Shown here one piece after another: positions 55,793 through 64,000 of a stretch of 64,000 nt of DNA. The position numbers and the translations under genes are program-made. Each line of letters begins with the position of its first letter. The stretch's first letter is position 1. The DNA lies in contig NC_092048.1 of assembly GCF_003086295.3 (NCBI RefSeq), forward strand, positions 87,834,626 to 87,898,625. Direction: 5' to 3'. The notes beneath the pieces are model-generated. The model was not told the origin of the DNA. It ran no database searches and saw nothing but the letters and a program-made list of their open reading frames with translations. Source of the stretch: Arachis hypogaea. Its lineage: Eukaryota > Streptophyta > Magnoliopsida > Fabales > Fabaceae.

Positions 55793-56792
55793 NNNNNNNN
55801 NNNNNNNNNNNNNNNNNNNNNNNNNNNNNNNNNNNNNNNNNNNNNNNNNNNNNNNNNNNNNNNNNNNNNNNNNNNNNNNNNNNNNNNNNNNNNNNNNNNN
55901 NNNNNNNNNNNNNNNNNNNNNNNNNNNNNNNNNNNNNNNNNNNNNNNNNNNNNNNNNNNNNNNNNNNNNNNNNNNNNNNNNNNNNNNNNNNNNNNNNNNN
56001 NNNNNNNNNNNNNNNNNNNNNNNNNNNNNNNNNNNNNNNNNNNNNNNNNNNNNNNNNNNNNNNNNNNNNNNNNNNNNNNNNNNNNNNNNNNNNNNNNNNN
56101 NNNNNNNNNNNNNNNNNNNNNNNNNNNNNNNNNNNNNNNNNNNNNNNNNNNNNNNNNNNNNNNNNNNNNNNNNNNNNNNNNNNNNNNNNNNNNNNNNNNN
56201 NNNNNNNNNNNNNNNNNNNNNNNNNNNNNNNNNNNNNNNNNNNNNNNNNNNNNNNNNNNNNNNNNNNNNNNNNNNNNNNNNNNNNNNNNNNNNNNNNNNN
56301 NNNNNNNNNNNNNNNNNNNNNNNNNNNNNNNNNNNNNNNNNNNNNNNNNNNNNNNNNNNNNNNNNNNNNNNNNNNNNNNNNNNNNNNNNNNNNNNNNNNN
56401 NNNNNNNNNNNNNNNNNNNNNNNNNNNNNNNNNNNNNNNNNNNNNNNNNNNNNNNNNNNNNNNNNNNNNNNNNNNNNNNNNNNNNNNNNNNNNNNNNNNN
56501 NNNNNNNNNNNNNNNNNNNNNNNNNNNNNNNNNNNNNNNNNNNNNNNNNNNNNNNNNNNNNNNNNNNNNNNNNNNNNNNNNNNNNNNNNNNNNNNNNNNN
56601 NNNNNNNNNNNNNNNNNNNNNNNNNNNNNNNNNNNNNNNNNNNNNNNNNNNNNNNNNNNNNNNNNNNNNNNNNNNNNNNNNNNNNNNNNNNNNNNNNNNN
56701 NNNNNNNNNNNNNNNNNNNNNNNNNNNNNNNNNNNNNNNNNNNNNNNNNNNNNNNNNNNNNNNNNNNNNNNNNNNNNNNNNNNNNNNNNNNN
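55793..56792. other. Assembly gap of exactly 1,000 N
   Basis: A run of exactly 1,000 N, a conventional placeholder size, so the true distance between the two sides is unknown. Long reading frames across it are artefacts. Confidence 1.
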
Positions 56793-57384
56793 ATAAAAGA
56801 CAAGGATCATCACTTTATGAATGAGATTGCTCAGTCTTTTAGGGGTTCCATTTTTCCAATGTTGCATGGCAATATTTTCCAATGCATTCCCTTTTTAGAA
56901 CAGTGTGTAGCCCTTCCTTTTGTGGTGTCCGATCCTTCTTTGTTTAGTTGTCCAATCCATCCTTTTATGCTTCTTTTCTTTTCCTATAAAGATTAAAATA
57001 AGAAATAATATCATAAAAATCAAACTTACGGCTAGAATAATAAAGAGGAAGAAAGAGTTTGTTTATTTATGAATTTCAACTAACTAACTACTTGTGTATC
57101 CTTATGCATTTTGGTGGCACCATGGGGTGACACCAAACTTAATTTGAACAATGTGATGAAAAGTTTTGTTCAAAGCTCCCAAGACTAGCATGCATCTTGG
57201 TTTGCTTTGAACACCAAACTTGTTCTTCACTATATACTGCATGATAAAAATTGCACCAAGTGTTTGTCAAGTTTGGGTTGAAATTCATAAACATTGATTT
57301 ATTCATTATTTTAAAAACATATAAAACATGGGTTGCCTCCCATGAAGCGCTTCTTTAGCGTCACTAGCTTGACGTTTTTCCTCA

Positions 57385-60150
57385 TCAGGGTGGTTGGTAG
57401 TGCTTAAAGTCCTCCCCTCTTGCTGTGGACTTATATCCATTGGTTGGATCAATGATCTCCACATGTTCCAGGGAAAGAACTCTGTTGATAGTGAAGACCT
57501 TAGGTAACTGAGATGGTACAGTAGGGAGATTAGGGGGAATATCTGGGAAGTAAGCTGAGACAACTCTATCCCCTGGAGAGAAGTCTTCCGTAGGGATTTC
57601 TTGTTCCTCCACCTCCTTGGTACCTTCTTCTTTGTTTCTTTTGATGTTGCCTTCCCCTTGGTGACCTCTTTTTCTAAAGGAGTTGTGGTGCTGTCTTCAC
57701 CTGCCTCTAGAGGTTTAGGTTCCTCCAACTTTTCCTTGAGCTTGGCAATTGCTGTTTTCCTTGTTTATCTATTAGGGGATCTCAGAATGAACTGGCTGTG
57801 CTTTAGTGCTTGTTTCCTTGTCCTCTTGATCTGTTTCTTGTGAGAGTTTGAAAATATTGAAGTGAGTCGTTCATCATGGATTCTCAATATTAGCTCCCCT
57901 TTCTCTACATCGATAAGTGCTCTGGCCGTAGCTAGGAATGGTCTTCCCAATATGATTGGATGAGTGTGACTCTCTTCCATGTCCAGGATGACAAAGTCCG
58001 TTGGGAGAAAGTATTTCCCAACCTTTAGCAAACATTTTCCACCACTCCTATTGCTTGCTTTTGAGTTTTGTCAGCCAGTCTGATGATTACATCTGTGGGT
58101 ATTATCTCATTGATCTGCAGCCTTTCACCAGGGATAAGGGCAGTAAGTTGATGCTGGCCCCCAAATCACATAGTGCTCTATCGAACATAGTTTCACCTAT
58201 GCACAAGGGACGTGAAAACTCCATGGGTCTCTTCTTTTTGTAGGCAACTCAGGTTGAATAAGGGCACTACATTCCTTGTTCATCACTATAGTCTGGCCTC
58301 CTTTGAGTGAGCTTTTCCTGGGAAGAAGTTCCTTCATATACTTGATGAATGTAGGCATTTGTTGAATTGCCTTGACGAATGGTATGTTTACATGCAGAGA
58401 TGCAAACAAGTCTAGGAACCTTGAGTATATTCTCTTTCCCACAGCACCATTGAGCAGTTGAGGGAAGGGTGCATAGAGCTTCAGCAGCTCTTGTTGTGAG
58501 ATTTTGGTTCTTGGCGATCTCTATCCTCCTCCTTTGTTGAGTTGTCTTCAGGTTGTTTGCAAAGTTTGCCTTTCTTGTCTTCAGTCTCTTGATCACTCGC
58601 AGTGACCATTTTGCAATCTTCCCATCTTACTTTCTTTGCTTCTCCTTTGGGTTTTTTCCGTGTCACTTGGGAAGCTATCAGTAGGTTTGGGAATCTTCTC
58701 AGCTAAATATCCCACCTGAAATTCCAGCTTCCTGATGGTCTCTCCTTGGTTCTTAATATTGCCTCGCACCTCCTCTTTGAACACCTTATTTTCTTGAATC
58801 TCTTGGCATATTCCTTCAAGTAAGGCTTCAATCTTAGAGAGCTTGTCATCAATTGATGAGTGATTCGGAGCAGATGTGCTGTTTTGGTTTTGATAGGCGT
58901 GTGGAGAAGTGTTGTTGTGGGGTGTTGAGATGTCCTCTGTGTGAATTGCTGGTGAGCTGCATTGTTGTTGGAGTTGTAACGTCTCTGGTCTTGGTTTTGA
59001 TCTTGCTCACTTCCCCACCCAAAATTTGGGTGGTTTCTCCATCCAGGGTTGTAGGTCTTGGAGTATGGATCATAGTTTTTCCTTGGTGAATTCCCAATGT
59101 AGTTGGCTTGCTCCTGACTCCCTCTGCTTCTTTATTCACTCCTTCTTGGGTTGTTGATGAAGTGGAGATTGCTGCTACTTGGTTCATCTCCATCTTCTTG
59201 GTGAGGTCAGCCAGCTGCTGGGTAATGAGCTTGTTTTGAGCCAACAGAGCATCTACATTGTTTAGCTCCATTACTCCTCTTGTGTTCCCTCTTTCGAAAG
59301 CATAGAAGTAGTCGTTCTCTGCTACTGTTTCAATAACATCTATGGCTTCCTCAATAGTCTTCTTCTTGTTCAAAGATCCTCCAGATGAATGGTCTACGGC
59401 CTTCTTTGATTCATAAGAGAGCCCTTCATAGAAAATGTGCAGCTGCACCTATTCGTTGAACATGTCAGGTGGACACCTCCTTGTTAAGTCCTTGAACCTC
59501 TCCCATGCTTCATATAGAGTCTTACCATCTTGTTTCCTGAAAGTTTGGACCTCAGCTCTCAGCCTATTGATTCGTTGAGGAGGGTAAAATTTTGCTAAGA
59601 ATTTGTTCACCACGTCTTCCCAAGTTGTCAAGCTTTCCCTTGGGAAAGATTCCAGCCACTTGGCTGCTTTGTCCCTAAGTGAGAATGGAAATAGGAGCAG
59701 TCTATAGGCGTCAGAGTGAACACCATTAGACTTCACTGTGTCACATATTCTCAGAAAGGTGGTCAAATGTTGATTGGGGTCTTCTTGAACACCTCCTCCA
59801 AACGAACAGTTGTTCTGAACAAGGGTGATGAGCTGTGGTTTAAGTTCAAAGTTGTTGGCATGGATTGTTAGTTTTTGGATGCTACTTCCACAATTGCCTG
59901 GGTTTGGATTGATGTAAGAGCCCAAAACTCTTCTATCCTCCCCAGCATGATTTGCTCTACCTCCTCCCCTATGGTTGTGATCCTCTTCTTCATGATGGTT
60001 TTCCATGTTGTCTTCCATGTTTGTTTCAAAGAATTCCTCTTCTTCCTCAGCACCAACCACTTTCTTTCCTCTTGCCTCCCTCCTTAATCTAAGGAAGGTC
60101 TTCTCAGGTTCAGAATCGAAGGAAGTTGAAGCCCTGCTTCTTCCTGTCAT
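57385..60150 (-). pseudogene. Element D gag-protease, frameshifted
   Basis: The same protein as element C's gag-pro, including the identical in-frame TAG at 59449-59451. The gag part (60150-59449) is intact and identical. The part from 59120 down to 57385 is chopped by about eight to ten one-base losses, for example near 59121, 58920, 58655, 58503, 58201, 58121, 58031, 57861, 57773 and 57597. All but a few are in short homopolymers. The fragments include 'DLGASINL'-region and integrase-tail-like pieces. Confidence 0.85.
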
Positions 60151-60439
60151 ACAACCATCAAGTGCAAGCAAGAAAAGATAGGTGCAGAAAGTATTTGTGT
60201 CAGAATTACTGTTAGTTGTGGGTAATGCAATATATCAAACAGTTAGTGGGTTAGCAAACAGAATTGAAAATAACAAAAAAAAAACAAAAGAGTAGAGGGG
60301 GAAGGGAAGAAGTTTAACTAAAACAAAAAAGTAAATCACTCAAACAGAAAATGAAATTCACAAAAATAAAAATGCTCAATCTAGTGATCTTCCAATTTAA
60401 TCATTGTTGATGCACAATCAATCCCCGGCAACGGCGTCA
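60151..60439 (-). other. Element D leader and PBS
   Basis: Identical to element C's leader. The PBS (minus strand TGACGCCGTTGCCGGGGA) is at 60422-60439. Confidence 0.85.
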
Positions 60440-60445
60440 TAAACT

Positions 60446-62744
60446 TGATGCGGGTGGAAACTTGTCTCTCAACAAATCTCCTTTCGGCAAGTGTACCGAA
60501 TTTGTCGTTAAGTAAAAACTCACAATAGAGTGAGGTCAAATCCCACAGGGATTGATTGATCAAGCAACTTTAATTAGAAGAATGTTCCAGTTGAGCGAAT
60601 CCAGAATTTGGGTTGAGAGTTGCAAAAAATAAAATGGCGAGAATGTAAATAACAGAAAAGTAAATGCTAGAATTAAAGGACTGGAAGTAAATGACTGAAA
60701 ATAAATTGCAGAATTGTAAATGGGAATGGGGGATTTGCTCATAAAAGTAAATGGCAGAAATTAAAGAGAATGGGTAGATCAGAGATGGGGAGTTCATTGG
60801 GCTTAGGAGATATTGCAATTCTCCGGATCAAGTTCATTTTCATCTCTTCCTCAATCAATGCACTCATTGATCTCCTTGGCAATCTTAAGTGATTGAATTA
60901 CAATTTCTTGCAATTCAATCTCTCAAATCTTGATCAATAGCCAATTCCTTGGTCAATTGCTCATGAGAAGAGATGAAGTATGGTCACTGATTATACCACA
61001 TGCATTTCCCAAATCAAGTATTGAGAGGGTTATAGTCACATACCCATCCAAACCCAATTTGGTCCAGCATGAGAAAGCAATTCTAGCTTGATCTCTTCAT
61101 TCCTCTTTCAAGGTTCAAAAGAGATCCAAGTTTGAATAGCTTCTCTTCCAAGATAACTACTCAATTGGATGAAGATCGAAAGCTTTCAAGTTAAATCAAG
61201 AGAAAAGATAGAAGAAGAGTAACGAAAATTAGTATTGATCCATCAAATTACAACAGAGCTCCCTAACCCAATGAAAGAGGTTTAGTTGTTCATAGCTCTA
61301 GAAAATGAAAATAAAGATGGAGAATACATCATAGAACTAGCAATTGCAGAGAAAGTAAAATACAGAGAGTAATTCTCTTTTTCCAACTTCCAGAACTCCT
61401 TTAACAATTCAAAGCTACTCCTATATATACTATTCTTCTCAGCTTCTAGTTTGCTCTTCAAGTCTTGGGCCTTTGGATCTTGAGTTTGAAGCAGTTCTTT
61501 TCTTCATTTGGGCTTGGCTTTACTTGCAGAGAGAAAGTGCTAAGTGGGCAGAGACTTTAGCTCAGGGCGTTAGGGGTGTTAACATTTAGTGAAAGTATAA
61601 GTTCGAAAACGTTAGTGACACTTAACATTTTCACTAACGTTCCAATGTACCCCTTTTCCTCACGTTAGAGCCCACGTTAACTAGGTTAACGTGGCTTCTA
61701 ACGTGGCCTTGCCAACTTCGAGAACGTTAGTGACACTCAACATTGTCACTAACGTTCCAGTGTGCCCCTTTTTGCTTCACGTTAAAGCCCACGTTAACCA
61801 GGTTAACGTGGCTTCTAACGTGGCCTTGCCAAACTTCGAGAATGTTAGTGACACTCAACATTGCCACTAACGTTCCAATGTGCCCCTAGATCTCACGTTA
61901 GAGTCCACGTTAACTAGGTTAACGTGGCTTCTAACGTGGCCATTCTTAGCCATCCCAACGTTAGTGGCAATGTTGAGTGTCACTAACATTGGCTCATCAT
62001 TCATTCCTCATCGTTAGCTTCCACGTTAACTAAGTTAACGTGGAAGTTAACGTGGCTCCTTGGGGGATTGTGTGGTTGCTTCCAATGTTAGTGACGATGT
62101 TGAGTGTCACTAACGTTGTCGACAACTCTCACTTCTTACGTTAGCTCCCACGTTAACCAAGTTAACGTGGGAGTTAACGTGGTGTGTTGCATCCTTAGGC
62201 CAACGTTAGTGACAATGTTGAATGTCACTAACGTTGGCTTCTCTTCCCCCTTTAACGTTAGAGGCCACGTTAACTAGGTTAACGTGGGCTCTAACGTGGC
62301 CACTCATGAGTGTTTGCCAACGTTAGTGACAATGTTAAATGTCACTAACGTTGGCTCAACTTCCCTTCTCCACGTTAGAGTGCACGTTAACTTAGTTAAC
62401 GTGACTCTTAACGTGGGCAATGATGGCTTTGAGAGTGTTATTGGCAATCACTTTTCTCATTAACCTTGCAAGTTACCTCCCTTTCCTTGCTTCCTTTGGT
62501 CCTGAAATCAAGCAACAGAGTGCATCAAAGTTCTAGTCCAAGTCATGGGTAATGCAACATACAATTTGTCACTAAATTCATGCAAAATCCTCATGAAATA
62601 ATGTAAAATGCACAATGTATGCTTGAATCAAGGTGTAGGTGAATATCTACCCAAAACTAGCTTATTTCCTAAAAAAATGCATGAAACTACCCTAAAAACA
62701 GTAAAGAAAAGGTCAGTGAAACTGGCCAAGATGCCCTGACATCA
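60446..62744 (-). repeat. Element D 5' LTR
   Basis: 2,299 bp, apparently base-identical to 46896-49194, with the seven-unit palindrome array at 61600-62420. Followed by TATAC, the same target sequence as element C. Confidence 0.92.
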
Positions 62745-63765
62745 TATACTATTTTTTATTTTATATTATACATAATGTAAATATACTAAAATTAATTACT
62801 ACAACATGAAATATTTCATTAAATTCATAAATTCACAATGAAATTTTTACAGTCTCTTTCATTAATCAATAATCATTGTACAAATTTGCTTCGTGATGCA
62901 AATAAAATGGAAAAAGAAAAAATACTTATACCACTTAAACTCTATAAACATTCCATATAAAAAAGAAAAGAAAAAGTGATACTATGTACATAAAAAACTT
63001 AGTCCTTATACTAATCCTAGAAAAATATATTTATCTGCTAGACTAGCTCATCGCTGTGACGACTTATTACCATTCCCTTAAACAAGTCAACCAAGTTCAT
63101 CTTCAACCAAGTTCATCTGATGCACATCAAACAAAAAAGCAATAAGAACTCATATAGTAGGCAGAAATAAAACCTGAATTAAAATAATAATGAAATCACC
63201 TCCGCAGGTGGTCTGGAATCCCAAGTAAAGTTTCCACCTTCATAGATTGAGCAATAATTCCAAGCAGCCAAAAGTCCAACACAAGGACAACTCACTATAA
63301 CACCAAATCAAAGGAACAGCAAGGGTTTTAGCAAATCAATCAAACAATAATAATAATACCAATAATTGAAAAAGAAAGAATCCATCTTTAATTAATCTTG
63401 ATTTGAAAGGACAAAAGGGGTTTACAGCTTACCTTAATCTTCAACTATGGCTGCATCCACAACAAATTATCACTAGTGCATGTTCCTGCAATGGGGAAAA
63501 CAAATCATTTGAGGATTTCAATGGAAAGAACATGATAGAATGAAAAATTAACAAGAATAAAATAAAAATATGCTCACAATGGGACAAAAAAGAAGACTAG
63601 AAAAACAAAGATGAAGCAAATGATGAGTAAAGGAACATGTGCAGTCACCCTTTCAACTTCCAGTTTTTTTCTTTATTATTCTGCTTCTTCACCTTTCACT
63701 TAACAACATCATTTGTCTTATTGTTGTTGTACTTTGAGGAAGCTCCTAAAATCATCAAAAGCCAA

Positions 63766-63830
<65 letters not shown>

Positions 63831-64000
63831 CTGAAAAGTTCAGGAGTTCTAGATCAACCCCCACCTGTATTATCATACTTCCAAAGAACAATTAACTTTC
63901 CTTAATGAAAATTAACTATATCTAATAACTTTTCTAGTTGAATGCAGCAGTTAGAAATAGACATAGACATAGACATAGACTTCTAAATATAATAATAGAA
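62745..64000. repeat. Duplicate of element C's right flank
   Basis: Matches 49195-50447 with only single-base differences in A runs (near 62963, 63375 and 63590). Includes the same 62-base (TTA)n tract at 63768-63829. Since it extends beyond the transposon end, D is not an independent insertion. Confidence 0.93.

Larger units (their letters stand above)
56793..62744 (-). mobile_element. Element D: second copy of element C's 5' part
   Basis: Corresponds to 43203-49194 of element C: the gag-pro/ORF2 spacer, gag-pro, leader, PBS and 5' LTR, ending at 62744, with the same flanking sequence beyond. 56793-57560 differs from C by many substitutions. 57560-59110 differs mainly by one-base losses. 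From 59110 on I see essentially no differences. ORF2 and the 3' LTR would lie in the gap, if they exist. Confidence 0.9.

Noticed and set aside
55706..56996. Long frames of 350-400 residues over the N run
   Set aside because: Almost wholly undefined residues across the assembly gap.

Overview
This is a plant nuclear window, about 63 kb of called sequence plus a 1,000-base gap at 55793-56792. I infer a legume, most likely Arachis (peanut). The reasons are spliced plant genes, Ty3-type LTR retrotransposons primed by tRNA-iMet and tRNA-Asp, plant hAT, PIF/Harbinger and CACTA DNA transposons, and an abundant LTR starting TGATGAGCGGATAATTTATACGC-like that I associate with peanut. The species is from memory and unverified. 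Almost all coding sequence is transposon. The only clear host gene is a three-exon R2R3-MYB factor at 25030-25928.

Layout. (A) 1-19291 is a minus-strand Tekay/Del-type Ty3 element: left LTR 1-714, decayed pol and gag 868-4373, tRNA-iMet PBS at 4661-4672, and a very long right LTR. That LTR is split by a related solo LTR (5209-6748) and by element B. (B) 8683-18219 is a young non-autonomous gag-protease element with TSD CATAG, near-identical LTRs and a tRNA-Asp PBS. (F) 19291-20110 is an LTR fragment. 20111-27642 is the low-repeat island with the MYB gene. 27643-35039 is a decayed hAT element that received a PIF/Harbinger element (29155-32610, TSD TAA) and two inverted copies of a Tip100-like MITE. 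35040-38001 is CACTA-like terminal sequence and a TAACATTT/AAATGTTA array.

(C) 38007-49194 is an 11.2-kb minus-strand non-autonomous element (TSD TATAC). It has gag-protease fused to an integrase-tail-like segment and a second ORF of the plant 'transposon protein' type. 49195-50787 is flanking sequence. (E) 50788-55792 is a partial third non-autonomous element on the minus strand. After the gap, (D) 56793-64000 repeats C together with C's right flank almost base for base, so it is either a segmental duplication or an assembly duplicate.

B, C and E lack reverse transcriptase and integrase core domains in what is visible, so they must be mobilised in trans by an autonomous relative. Despite unrelated LTR sequences they share a plan: gag-protease, a second ORF (clear in C and E, a remnant in B), a 3' non-coding stretch, then a small hairpin and a TTTAAGT(T/G)TGG motif abutting the 3' LTR, plus a CpG-containing palindrome array inside the LTR. 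The most interesting signals are this covarying hairpin module, the dispersed AAGTTTGGTGT motif, a tRNA-Cys-derived insert in B, and the repeated appearance of LTR palindrome arrays in four sequence-unrelated families.
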